A stretch of 36,949 nt of DNA. It comes from Thermoplasmata archaeon. GTDB lineage: Archaea > Thermoplasmatota > Thermoplasmata > Lutacidiplasmatales > UBA184. Numbering within the stretch: position 1 is the stretch's first letter; each line of letters starts with the position of its first letter. Positions 7,608-15,196 of the stretch are shown here, piece by piece. The translations under genes and the position numbers were made by a program. Below the pieces are notes generated by a model that did not search any database, had not been told where the DNA came from, and saw only the letters and a list, made by a program, of their open reading frames with translations. The stretch spans positions 1-36,949 of the forward strand of contig JAKAWX010000008.1 in NCBI GenBank assembly GCA_021816865.1, in the 5' to 3' direction.

Positions 7608-9173
7608 TTGGGGTCCGACGAGGGGGCGAAGCGCCGGGTCGAGCGGGCGCTCCTCTCGCCGTACGACAAATCGGGCCTCGCCGGCTTCGCCCGGGTCCTG
7701 AGCGGGCTCGGCGTCGAGCTATGGGCCACCGGGGGGACGCGGACCGCCCTCCTCGAAGGTCAGGTGCCGGTCCGACCGGCGGAGGAGCTGACCGGGATCG
7801 GCTCGTGGTTTGACGGGCGGGTGAAGACCCTCCACCCCGGCATCCTCGGAGGGGTCCTCGCGCCCCGGACCGAGGCGGGGCTCCGGGAACTCGCGGAGCG
7901 CAAGCTCCTCGCCTTCGACCTCGTGGCGGTCAATTTCTACCCGTTCGAGCGCCACCTGGCCGAGCACCCGGACGCCCGCGACCGGGAGGAGTACATCGAC
8001 ATCGGGGGAGTCACGCTCGCCCGGGCGGCGGCGAAGAACCACGAGTGGGTGACGGTCGTCACCGACCCAGCGGAGTACGTGTCGCTCGCCGACGAGCTCG
8101 CGGCGAACGCGGGATGCGTCTCGGCCGCGACGCGCCGCCGGCTCGCGGTCCGCGCGTTCGAGCGGTGCACCGAGTACGACGGGGCCATCGCGTCGGGCCT
8201 CGAGAGCGAGGGCCGCGGCGACCCCTTCCCCCGTACGGTCGTCGTGCGTCGCGAACCGTTGCGTCTCCGTTACGGGGAGAACCCGCACCAGAGGGCGGCC
8301 ACGTACGGCGCCGTGAGCCCGGCGGGCGTGGGCCTCGAGCCCGCGCCGTTCGCCCTCGTGAAGGGGGAGAGCTTGTCGTTCACCAACCTCCTCGACCTCG
8401 ACACGGCGCTGGCGACCGTCGCCGAGTTCGCCCGGCCGGCGGCGGCGGTCGTCAAGCACGCGACCCCTTGCGGCGTCGCGGTCGGCGCGACCGTGCGCGA
8501 GGCCCTCGACGGCGCGATCGCGACCGACCCGGTCGCGCGGTACGGCTGCGCGATCGCGGTCAACCGACCCCTCGGACCGGACGACCCGGCCGCGATGAAG
8601 GGGGTGTTCGTCGACCTCCTCGCCGCGCCCGAGTTCGACCCGGCCGTCCTCGAACCGCTCGGCCGTCGCCCGAAGCTGAAGCTCGTCCGTACGGAGCCTC
8701 CCGCGCTCGACCGGCCCCGGTGGGAGGCGAAGAGCGCGCTCGGCCGGCTCCTCTTTCAGGAGGCTGACCGCCGCGAGCTCCGGCCGTCCGAGCTCAGGCG
8801 CGTCACCTCCCACGAGGCGACCCCCGAGGAGCGCACCACGCTCGAGTTCGCCTGGAAGGTCGTGCGCCACGCGAAGTCGAACGCGATCGTTCTCGCCGCG
8901 CCGGGCCGGACGGTCGGCATCGGCGGCGGCCAGCCGACGCGGGTCAAGGCCGTCGAGCTCGCGTGCGAGGTCGCGGGCGACCGGGCGCGCGGCTCGGTCC
9001 TGGCGTCCGACGCGTTCTTCCCGTTCCCGGACGGGGTCGAGGCCGCGGCGCGCGCGGGCGTCCGGGCGGTCGTCCAGCCCGGGGGAAGCCTGCGGGACGC
9101 CGAAGTGGTCGCGCTCGCCGAGCGATCGGGGATCGCGATGTACTTCACCGGCTGGCGGGTCTTCCGGCACTAG
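7608..9173 (+). CDS. purH: Bifunctional AICAR formyltransferase / IMP cyclohydrolase
   Basis: PurH catalyses the last two steps of de novo IMP synthesis: formylation of AICAR by 10-formyl-THF, then ring closure. The start is taken at TTG 7608, which fits the TATA at 7570; the frame continues upstream but there it overlaps the neighbouring gene. The 521 residues match the usual ~520-530. The N-terminal cyclohydrolase domain shows ELWATGGTRTALLE, FDGRVKTLHPGI and NHEWVTVVTDPAEY. The C-terminal transformylase shows RYGENPHQ, VVKHATPCGVAV (the catalytic Lys-His pair), KSNAIVLA, GIGGGQPTRV and SDAFFPFPDGV. It ends WRVFRH like bacterial enzymes. Many archaea use PurP/PurO instead, so a fused bacterial-type PurH is noteworthy. 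purC lies 13 kb away. Confidence 0.96.
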   Translation: MGSDEGAKRRVERALLSPYDKSGLAGFARVLSGLGVELWATGGTRTALLEGQVPVRPAEELTGIGSWFDGRVKTLHPGILGGVLAPRTEAGLRELAERKLLAFDLVAVNFYPFERHLAEHPDARDREEYIDIGGVTLARAAAKNHEWVTVVTDPAEYVSLADELAANAGCVSAATRRRLAVRAFERCTEYDGAIASGLESEGRGDPFPRTVVVRREPLRLRYGENPHQRAATYGAVSPAGVGLEPAPFALVKGESLSFTNLLDLDTALATVAEFARPAAAVVKHATPCGVAVGATVREALDGAIATDPVARYGCAIAVNRPLGPDDPAAMKGVFVDLLAAPEFDPAVLEPLGRRPKLKLVRTEPPALDRPRWEAKSALGRLLFQEADRRELRPSELRRVTSHEATPEERTTLEFAWKVVRHAKSNAIVLAAPGRTVGIGGGQPTRVKAVELACEVAGDRARGSVLASDAFFPFPDGVEAAARAGVRAVVQPGGSLRDAEVVALAERSGIAMYFTGWRVFRH

Positions 9174-9188
9174 GGCGGGCGCCCGCCC
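9173..9188. repeat. GC palindrome after purH
   Basis: GGGCGGGC directly followed by GCCCGCCC forms a perfect 16-base palindrome starting at the last base of the purH stop, between the convergent purH and thioredoxin genes. There is no spacer for a loop, so as RNA it would fold only with a small internal loop. It may help end transcription. Confidence 0.3.
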
Positions 9189-9200
9189 CGCCCGTCGGAA

Positions 9201-9566
9201 CTAGCGGGAGTCGCCCCGCGGTCCGTCGGCCGTGAAGTGCCGCCGGATCTTCGAGCGGAACTCGAGCGCGGAGAACGGGCCGACCTCCCGTCCCTTCTCC
9301 TGCCCGCCCTGGACGAACAGGTACGTGGGCAGGGAGTGGATCCCGTACGACAGCGTCACCCGGGTCGCCTCGTCGACGTCGACGGTCGCAAAGGTGACGA
9401 GGCCCGAGAGCTTCTCCGACAGGTCGGAAAGCGTCGGCCGGGTGAGCCGGCACGGGGCGCACCAGTCGGCGGTGAAATCGACCACGACCGGGAGCGGCGA
9501 GCGAACGACCACGAGCTCGAACGTCTCGTCGGTCACTCGGATCGGCGCCGCACCCCCGTCGTGCAT
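9201..9566 (-). CDS. trxA: Thioredoxin
   Basis: A small disulfide reductase of the thioredoxin fold, 121 residues from ATG 9566. VVVDFTADWCAPC carries the redox pair as CAPC rather than the common CGPC. The cis-proline motif is SLPTYLF and the usual strand TFATVDVDE lies between them. The C-terminus adds a short basic stretch. No signal peptide is visible, so it is expected to be cytoplasmic. It is divergent from mutY and shares a palindromic TTTAAA promoter element with it. The Gly-to-Ala change in the active site can shift redox potential in related proteins, but the effect here is not known. Confidence 0.9.
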   Translation of the reverse strand: MHDGGAAPIRVTDETFELVVVRSPLPVVVDFTADWCAPCRLTRPTLSDLSEKLSGLVTFATVDVDEATRVTLSYGIHSLPTYLFVQGGQEKGREVGPFSALEFRSKIRRHFTADGPRGDSR

Positions 9567-9602
9567 CCGGGTCCGTGGTCGGAACGATCGAGCGACCGCC
9601 GT

Positions 9603-9611
9603 GCTTTAAAC
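9603..9611. promoter_or_regulatory. Shared TATA between trxA and mutY
   Basis: GCTTTAAAC is nearly palindromic. It lies about 30 bases before the mutY GTG (9639) and about 38 bases before the thioredoxin ATG (9566), so it may serve both directions. The sequence ACCGGAGGGAC just before the mutY GTG may act as a ribosome site. Confidence 0.45.
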
Positions 9612-9638
9612 CTGCACCTCCTCGGGCACCGGAGGGAC

Positions 9639-10874
9639 GTGCCCGCCTCCGGTGCTCGGGACGGCGCTCCGGCCCTCCCGCCCGCGGCCGTCCGGGCCCT
9701 CCTCTCCTGGTTCTCCCGGCACCGGCGGCCCCTCCCCTGGCGACGCGACCGCGACCCCTACCGGGTCCTGCTCGCCGAGGTCCTCCTCCAGCAGACCCGC
9801 GTCGCCCAGGCGATCCCGTACTTCGAGCGGCTTTTGATCGCGTTCCCGACGGTCGAGGCGCTCGCCGCCGCCCCGCTCGACCGGGTCCTCAAGGCCTGGC
9901 AGGGAGCGGGCTACTACGCCCGCGCCCGCCACCTCCACGCCGCGGCCCGGTCGGTCGCCCTCGGGAGCGGCGGCCGCTTCCCCGACACGGTCCCCGAGCT
10001 CGAGGCGCTCCCGGGCGTCGGCCCGTACATCGCCCGAGCCGTCGCGGCCCTCGCGTTCGATCGGTCGGTGGTCGCGCTCGAGGCGAACGGGCTCCGGGTC
10101 GCGGCCCGGCTCGTCCGCGAGGAACGCGACCTCCGGAGGCCGGAGGTCCGCCGTCGGCTCGAGCACGGGCTCCTCCGGGCGCTCGGGGGCCGACCGGGCG
10201 GAGCGTTCAACGAGGCGCTGATGGAGCTCGGGGAGACCGTCTGCCTTCCCCGTCGCCCCCGATGCGACGCCTGCCCGCTCGCGAGAGGCTGCCGGGCCCG
10301 GCGCGAGCGGGACGACCCCGGGGCGATCCCGCGGCCGCGCACGAAGGTGCGGCCCCACGTCGAGGCCGCCCTCGTCGTGCTGGTCGACCCCGCGGGCCGG
10401 TGGCTCGTGCAGCGGCGCCCCCCGTCGGGGCTTCTCGGGGGGCTCTGGGAGTTCCCGGGCGGGAAGCTTAGGCCGGGGGAACCGCCGGACCGGGCCGCGG
10501 TCCGGGAGCTCGCCGAGGAGACCGGCGCCGGGGTGACCGGGCTCGAACCGCTCGGCCTCGTCCGCCACGGCTTCAGCCACTTCACGGTCGGCCTCCACGT
10601 CTTCCGGGGGCGCGCCGCGCTCCCCCGTCCCCGCACCGGGCCCACCCGGCGCTGGGTCACCCGGGCGGAGTTCCTTCGGCTGCCGGTCCCGAGAGCCACG
10701 GAGAAGGTCGTCCGCCGGCTCGACGCGGTCGCGACGGGTAGAGCTTTCCCGGGTTCAGGATCCGGTCCGGGTCGCAGCGGCGTTTCGCGACCTCGAGGAG
10801 ATCGAGGCCGACCCGGCCGACCTCTCGCTCGAGGTAGCCGACCTTCGTCCGGCCGATCCCGTGCTCGGAGCTGA
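9639..10874 (+). CDS. mutY: MutY-type adenine glycosylase fused to an intact Nudix domain
   Basis: MutY removes adenine mispaired with 8-oxoguanine. The GTG start at 9639 fits the TATA at 9603. The glycosylase domain has AEVLLQQTRVAQAIPYF (catalytic Glu), GAGYYARARHLH and the helix-hairpin-helix LPGVGPYIARAVAAL. An iron-sulfur motif C-x6-C-x2-C-x5-C follows (CLPRRPRCDACPLARGC). The position of the essential Asp in LDGN of E. coli MutY is Glu here (LEANGLRV, codon 10080-10082). After residue ~245 comes a Nudix domain with a complete box, G-x5-E-x7-RE-L-x-EE-x-G (from GGKLRPGEPPDRAAV). In most MutY proteins this domain has lost those residues. Conserved sequence ends near 10740; the remaining ~45 Arg/Gly-rich residues overlap the convergent oxidase gene. 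Confidence 0.9.
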   Translation: MPASGARDGAPALPPAAVRALLSWFSRHRRPLPWRRDRDPYRVLLAEVLLQQTRVAQAIPYFERLLIAFPTVEALAAAPLDRVLKAWQGAGYYARARHLHAAARSVALGSGGRFPDTVPELEALPGVGPYIARAVAALAFDRSVVALEANGLRVAARLVREERDLRRPEVRRRLEHGLLRALGGRPGGAFNEALMELGETVCLPRRPRCDACPLARGCRARRERDDPGAIPRPRTKVRPHVEAALVVLVDPAGRWLVQRRPPSGLLGGLWEFPGGKLRPGEPPDRAAVRELAEETGAGVTGLEPLGLVRHGFSHFTVGLHVFRGRAALPRPRTGPTRRWVTRAEFLRLPVPRATEKVVRRLDAVATGRAFPGSGSGPGRSGVSRPRGDRGRPGRPLARGSRPSSGRSRARS

Positions 10875-12087
10875 TCGTTCCCCCGAGGGCGAGGGCGGCG
10901 TTCAGCACGGCGGCCCGGATGCGGTCGCCCGCCGCGGTCGTCGGGTCGACGACGAAGTTCGGGTGGAAGCTCCCTTCGCCGAGGTGCCCGTAGAGGTAGA
11001 GCGCGACCCCCTGGTCGCGGGCGATCTCCCCGAACCGGTGGACGAGCTCGTCGACCCGCCCGAGCGGCACCGCGACGTCCTCCCGGATCCGGCGGCCCAT
11101 CCGCTCGTCGAGCGCGACACCGCTCGCTCCGCGCAATGTCCACAGCTCGTCGGCGTCCGCGAAGACGATCGGAGCGCGGTGGAGGCCGACCGACCGCAGG
11201 GCCGCCGAGACCCGCTCGCGGCGGGTCGGCGCCTCCCGCGCGTCGTCGGACTCGACCTCGACCAGGAGGAGGGGAGCGTCCGCCGGCCATTCGGCGTTGC
11301 GCCGCTGGGCGAGCACGGCCGCCGACCCCCGGTCGAGGTACTCGACCGCCGAGAGACCGGTCCCGGGCGCCCCGCGCAGGCGGCGGGCGATCGGCCCGAG
11401 CTTCGTCGTCTCCTCGAGCGGGTAGACGAGCCCCTCCCGATGGGCCGGCAGCGGAGCGAGACGGACCGTGACCTCGGTGACGATCCCGAGCGTCCCTTCG
11501 CTGCCGACCAGGAGCTGGAGGAGGTCCGGCCCGACCGAGCGCTTCGCGACGCGCGTTCCGAACCGGGTCCGTTCACCGGTGCCGAGGACCGCCTCGAGCC
11601 CGCGGACCCACGCGCGCGTCGGTCCGTAGCGGAACGACCGCGGGCCCGAGGCGTTGGTGCCGACGTGTCCGCCGATCGTCGCGACCGTCCAGGAGCCCGG
11701 GTTCGGGGGGAAGAAGACGCCGTGGGGGCGCAGGGCGTTCTGGAGGTCCCGGTTCACGACGCCCGGGCCGACGCGGGCCCAGAGCTCGCCCGGGTCGACC
11801 TCGAGCACCGCGTTCCAACCCGACAGGTCGACCACGACCGCGCCGTCGAGCGGGACCGACTCCCCGTCGAGCGAGGTGCCGGCTCCGCGCGCCACGAGCG
11901 CCACCCGGTCGCGCCGGGCCCAGCGGACGAGGGCGACCACGTCGTCCGCGTCCGCCGGGGCGACCACCGCCCGCGGGGTCCCCGAGAGGTGCGACTGGTC
12001 GTGCCCGAACGGGGCGATTCCCTCCGGGTCGGTGCGGACCGAGCCGCGGACGGACCGCTCGAGGGACGACGACGGGAGGCTCGTCAC
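10657..12087 (-). CDS. FAD-linked oxidase, GlcD / D-lactate dehydrogenase type
   Basis: This family oxidises 2-hydroxy acids such as glycolate or D-lactate with FAD. The 476 residues run from GTG 12087, about 30 bases after a TATA-like GTAAAG on the minus strand. The PCMH-type FAD-binding domain is seen in LVARGAGTSLDGESVPLDGA, PPNPGSWTVATIGGHVGTNA and LLVGSEGTLGIVTEVTVRL. The C-terminal oxidase domain has YGHLGEGSFHPNF and GTISSEHGIGRTKVGYL with the conserved His residues, ending DPDRILNPGKLYP. No GlcE or GlcF partner is nearby and no Fe-S motif is present, so the electron acceptor is unknown. About 28 extra residues after the conserved end overlap mutY by 218 bases in total. Confidence 0.9.
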   Translation of the reverse strand: MTSLPSSSLERSVRGSVRTDPEGIAPFGHDQSHLSGTPRAVVAPADADDVVALVRWARRDRVALVARGAGTSLDGESVPLDGAVVVDLSGWNAVLEVDPGELWARVGPGVVNRDLQNALRPHGVFFPPNPGSWTVATIGGHVGTNASGPRSFRYGPTRAWVRGLEAVLGTGERTRFGTRVAKRSVGPDLLQLLVGSEGTLGIVTEVTVRLAPLPAHREGLVYPLEETTKLGPIARRLRGAPGTGLSAVEYLDRGSAAVLAQRRNAEWPADAPLLLVEVESDDAREAPTRRERVSAALRSVGLHRAPIVFADADELWTLRGASGVALDERMGRRIREDVAVPLGRVDELVHRFGEIARDQGVALYLYGHLGEGSFHPNFVVDPTTAAGDRIRAAVLNAALALGGTISSEHGIGRTKVGYLEREVGRVGLDLLEVAKRRCDPDRILNPGKLYPSRPRRAGGRPSPWLSGPAAEGTPPG

Positions 12088-12117
12088 GGAAGAGGGGAGC
12101 CGGCCGGGGCTTTACGG

Positions 12118-12573
12118 CTAACGCGGCGGGGGGTCGGAGCTCCCGAGGGCCCGGTCGAGCGCCTCGATCAGGTCGCGGATCGCGAACGGACGGGCGACGA
12201 CCGAGCGGGCGCCGGCCGCGCGGGCCCGGTCGCTGCAGGACGGCGGCGCCCCGCGCGGCAGGATCACGACCCCCCGGAGCTCGGGACGGCGTTGGAGCGC
12301 TTCCGCGAGCTGGGTGTCCCAGGGAGCGACCTCGCTCTCGGCGTCGAGCACGAGGATCACCGGATCGGTCGTGGGGGGCCGAGCGTCGAGCTCCCCCGGC
12401 GTGGGCGCCTCCTGGAGCACCCGGTAGCGGTGCAGCCGCAATAGGCCCCTCAGGAGCAACCGGGTCTCCTCGTTGCGCCCGCACAGGACGGCCGACGCGC
12501 CGTTCGGGGGTCGGGCGCCCGACGCACCGTCGGAGACGGCCCCTTCGGACGACGACATCCGCGACCCTAGCAT
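12118..12573 (-). CDS. Degenerate receiver-domain protein
   Basis: A protein of 151 residues; ATG 12558 is an alternative start. The fold order of a response-regulator receiver domain is visible: strand SAVLCGRN, then helix, strand VILVLDAESE with Asp at the phosphoacceptor position, strand VVILPRG, and the final VVARPFAIRDLIEALDRAL. The acidic pair expected after the first strand is missing (GRNEE), and the conserved Lys before PF is Arg. Phosphotransfer chemistry is therefore doubtful and the protein may work as a non-phosphorylated or pseudo-receiver module. There is no output domain and no histidine kinase nearby. It lies 30 bases upstream of the FAD oxidase on the same strand, so the two may be cotranscribed. 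Confidence 0.75.
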   Translation of the reverse strand: MLGSRMSSSEGAVSDGASGARPPNGASAVLCGRNEETRLLLRGLLRLHRYRVLQEAPTPGELDARPPTTDPVILVLDAESEVAPWDTQLAEALQRRPELRGVVILPRGAPPSCSDRARAAGARSVVARPFAIRDLIEALDRALGSSDPPPR

Positions 12574-12700
12574 GCCTTCGGCCCGGCGGGCCCGGTCCCG
12601 CCGACCAGAGGTAGCCGCCGGCCTTTATCTACTGTGCGAGCGACCCGCTGCCCCGATGTGTCGGACCCCCTCATCGGCCATCTTCCGCCGGTCCGGATAA

Positions 12701-12708
12701 CTATATAG
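12701..12708 (+). promoter_or_regulatory. Strong TATA box upstream of the structured leader
   Basis: CTATATAG at 12701-12708, inside palindromic ACTATATAGT, is the most canonical TATA sequence in the window. Transcription would begin near 12730, leaving about 130 bases before the ATG at 12862, unlike the mostly leaderless genes around it. Confidence 0.55.
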
Positions 12709-12744
12709 TCTCGTGGCGGTTTACGACAATTGGCCTCGGGCATC

Positions 12745-12802
12745 GGCGGAAACGGCTCCTGGTGGCACCGTCCAAGAGACCAGGGGCCGTTCCGCCGGTG
12801 CC
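12745..12802 (+). promoter_or_regulatory. Long hairpin with alternative pairing in a 5' leader
   Basis: The arm 12745-12763 pairs with 12779-12796. This gives about 18 bp with a single bulged A and one G-U pair around a 15-nt loop; the inner core is AACGGCTCCTGGT against ACCAGGGGCCGTT. The loop starts GGCACCG (12764-12770), exactly complementary to CGGTGCC (12796-12802) just past the stem. That second pairing cannot coexist with the full long stem, so two alternative folds exist. CCTC right after it (12801-12804) is complementary to the GAGG of the Shine-Dalgarno site at 12849-12853. The element resembles a riboregulator or cis-acting RNA; no known class was recognised. Confidence 0.5.
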
Positions 12803-12861
12803 TCCCCGCAGGATTCGTCTCGAACGATAGGTTCTTTTGCGGCCGCGCGAGGTCGCGGGCG

Positions 12862-13578
12862 ATGGGCGCCTTCTTCGGTCCGTCCGAGACCGACCTCGAG
12901 CGACTGCGCACCACCGTCCAGTCCCTCGGGACGACCAGCGTCCCGGGCCTCGCGGCGGCGCTCGCCTGGCGCGAACGCAAGGCCGAGAAGCTCCTCGCTC
13001 ACGAGCTGGCACGGCCGGGGACACCTCTCGTCTACGAGCCGGGCCGCCGGACGGTCCGGTGGGGCCCCGCCCCTCCGCCCTCGCCCGGTCCGGCCACCGG
13101 GCCCGCGCCCGACCGCGGGGGGAGCCCGATCGTCACCGGCCGGCTCGTTCGGACCGACCGCGCGCCGAGCTCCTCGCGCACCGCCCCCGCCCTCACGACG
13201 CTCTGCACGGCCTGCCACGTCGCGTTGATCCCGACAGGGTCCTCGAGCCTCGCGGTCTGCCCGCAGTGCGGGCGGCTCGCGAATCCCCGCACCGCCTCGG
13301 CCACGTCCGTCGCGGCGACGCCCCGGCCCGCGGTCCCGACGCCTCGGCCCGAGACGCCGAAGGCGGTGGCCTCCGCGGAGCGGGCGCCCGACCCGCTCGC
13401 GCTCGCCGACCGGCGTTCGCAGGAGCTCTTTGCGGCGTACGTGACGAGCCGGCCGATCCCCTGCCCGAAGTGCCGAACCCCGCTGCGCCACAAGGGCGTC
13501 AGCGAATACTCGTGTCCGAGCTGCGGCCAATCGGTCCGCTTTCCGTCGGCGTCGGCACCCCCGCTCGCCGCGCCGTAG
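12862..13578 (+). CDS. Winged-helix and double zinc-ribbon protein
   Basis: A protein of 238 residues from ATG 12862, chosen because GAGGT at 12849-12853 is ideally spaced. The frame is open to a TTG at 12730, but that would translate through the hairpin. Residues 1-60 (ETDLERLRTTVQSLGTTSVP, then AAALAWRERKAEKLLAHEL) look like a small winged helix. A Pro-rich linker leads to a first zinc ribbon (LCTACHVALIP and VCPQCGRLANP). A second linker and a second ribbon near the C-terminus follow (PCPKCRTPLRHKG and SCPSCGQSVRF). Two C-x2-C...C-x2-C ribbons suggest nucleic-acid or protein binding, such as a transcription-associated factor. I do not recognise a named family. Confidence 0.75.
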   Translation: MGAFFGPSETDLERLRTTVQSLGTTSVPGLAAALAWRERKAEKLLAHELARPGTPLVYEPGRRTVRWGPAPPPSPGPATGPAPDRGGSPIVTGRLVRTDRAPSSSRTAPALTTLCTACHVALIPTGSSSLAVCPQCGRLANPRTASATSVAATPRPAVPTPRPETPKAVASAERAPDPLALADRRSQELFAAYVTSRPIPCPKCRTPLRHKGVSEYSCPSCGQSVRFPSASAPPLAAP

Positions 13579-13606
13579 GCGGCACCCGCCCCCGGCCCGT
13601 GCGGAC

Positions 13607-15145
13607 CTAGTACGGCACCGCCGCGCGGAGCTCGCCGACGAGCGAGCCGTCCTCGATCGCGGCCGCCACCGACTCGATGTCCGCCGCCGGGGAGCGGTCG
13701 TGCGTCCAGGTCGGCACCCGGGCCCGCAGCCCGCCGAGCGCCGCCTCGCTGCCCGCGCCGCCGAGCTGCGGCCGCCGCAGCTCGAGCGCCTGGCCCGCGA
13801 CGATCCATTCGATCGCCACGACGCGGCGGGCGTTCGAGAGCGCCCGGCGGAGCTTCGCGCCCGCCCACGCTCCCATCGAGACGAAATCCTCCTGGCCGGC
13901 CGAGGTCGGGAGGCTGAGCGCGCTCGCGGGGTGGGCGAGGGTCGAGTTCTCGTTGACGAGCGCGGCCGCGACGTACTGCGGGATCATGAACCCCGAGCTC
14001 ACCCCGGGCTCGGGCGCGAGGAACGCGGGGAGACCCCGGTTGAGCGCCGGGTCGACGAGGCGGGCGATCCGCCGCTCGGCGAACGCGGCGACGTACCCGA
14101 CGGCGATCGCGAGCGCATCGAGCGCGAAGGCGAGCGGCTGACCGTGGAAGTTCCCGCCGTTCACGAACTCGTCCGCCCCGAGGACGAGCGGATTGTCGGT
14201 GACCGCGTTGAGCTCCGCCACGACCACCCGCTCGGCGAACCCGAGCCCGAGACGCACCGCGCCGAGGACCTGCGGAAGGCAGCGGAGCGTGTACGGGTCC
14301 TGGCCCGACCAGCCCCGCCGGCCTCCGGCGAGCGCGCTCCCCGCGAGGAGGGCGCGGAGCGCGGCGGCGATCGCCCGCTGGTCGTCCGAGTTGCGGACCT
14401 CCCCGAGGCGGTCGTCGAGCGGTCCGGGGTCGCCCTTGAGGGCATCGAAGCTGAGGGCGGAGGCCGCCAAGGCCGCGTCGAGGAGGCGTCGCCCGTCGAG
14501 GACCGAGAGCGCGAGGTACGACGCCATGAGCGCCGTCCCGTTGAGGAGGGCGACCCCCTCCTTCTCGGCCGGGACGAGGGGGGCGATCCCGGCCCGCGCG
14601 AGAACCTCGCGCGCCGGCGCCCGGGCCCCCGTCCGAGGGTCGACGAACGACCCCTCGCCGGTCATCGCGTGGGCGAGGTGCGCGAGCGGCGCGAGGTCGC
14701 CCGACGCCCCGACCGAGCCCTGCTCCGGGATCCAGGGAACGAGGCCCCGGTTGAGGAGGGCGACCAACCGCTCGAGGACCTCGACCCGCACGCCCGAGAG
14801 CCCGCGGGCAAGCGAGTTCAGCCGGAGGAGCATCATGCCCCGGACGACGTCGGGCGGCAGGGGCGGTCCCGTGCCGGCGGCGTGGCTGCGCACGAGCGAC
14901 GCCTGGAGCTCCCGCGCGCGGTCGGGGGGGATCGTGCGGTCGCTGAACGCTCCGAAGCCCGTCGTCACCCCGTAGATGGGGCGGTTCGCCGCGACCGCCC
15001 GCTCGACCGCTCCCCGCCCCGCCGCGACCGCCTCGCGCGCGTCCGGCGCGAGGGCGACCGGCCGGTGGCCGCGGACGACCGCGGCCACGTCATCGAGCGC
15101 GAGGCTCCGGCCGTCCAGTGGGAGTGCGTCGGTCGGGCCCGGCAT
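13607..15145 (-). CDS. hutH: Histidine ammonia-lyase
   Basis: HutH deaminates L-histidine to trans-urocanate, the first step of histidine breakdown. The 512-residue protein from ATG 15145 has the family's usual length. It carries GSVGASGDLAPLAHLAHAM, whose Ala-Ser-Gly cyclises into the MIO electrophile. It also has the active-site segments YGVTTGFGAF near the N-terminus, LLNGTALMASYLA, DNPLVLG and NGGNFHGQPLA. These identify the aromatic ammonia-lyase family. Gln at the NGGNFHGQ segment and the lack of an aromatic-substrate signature favour histidine over phenylalanine or tyrosine, which I infer rather than prove. No hutU, hutI or hutG lies in the window. The gene ends 28 bases after the convergent zinc-ribbon gene. 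Confidence 0.93.
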   Translation of the reverse strand: MPGPTDALPLDGRSLALDDVAAVVRGHRPVALAPDAREAVAAGRGAVERAVAANRPIYGVTTGFGAFSDRTIPPDRARELQASLVRSHAAGTGPPLPPDVVRGMMLLRLNSLARGLSGVRVEVLERLVALLNRGLVPWIPEQGSVGASGDLAPLAHLAHAMTGEGSFVDPRTGARAPAREVLARAGIAPLVPAEKEGVALLNGTALMASYLALSVLDGRRLLDAALAASALSFDALKGDPGPLDDRLGEVRNSDDQRAIAAALRALLAGSALAGGRRGWSGQDPYTLRCLPQVLGAVRLGLGFAERVVVAELNAVTDNPLVLGADEFVNGGNFHGQPLAFALDALAIAVGYVAAFAERRIARLVDPALNRGLPAFLAPEPGVSSGFMIPQYVAAALVNENSTLAHPASALSLPTSAGQEDFVSMGAWAGAKLRRALSNARRVVAIEWIVAGQALELRRPQLGGAGSEAALGGLRARVPTWTHDRSPAADIESVAAAIEDGSLVGELRAAVPY

Positions 15146-15196
15146 GGAGATCCGGTCGGTTCGGCCGCCGAGTGTTCGAACGCTACCGGACGGGGC

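Noticed and set aside
12764-12802. A pseudoknot at 12.7 kb
   Set aside because: The loop-to-3'-flank pairing would have to span an 18-bp helix with no linker, which is not sterically reasonable; alternative folds are the better reading.
12730-12861. TTG start at 12730 for the zinc-ribbon gene
   Set aside because: It would translate through the hairpin and lacks conserved-looking sequence, while ATG 12862 has a well-spaced GAGGT.
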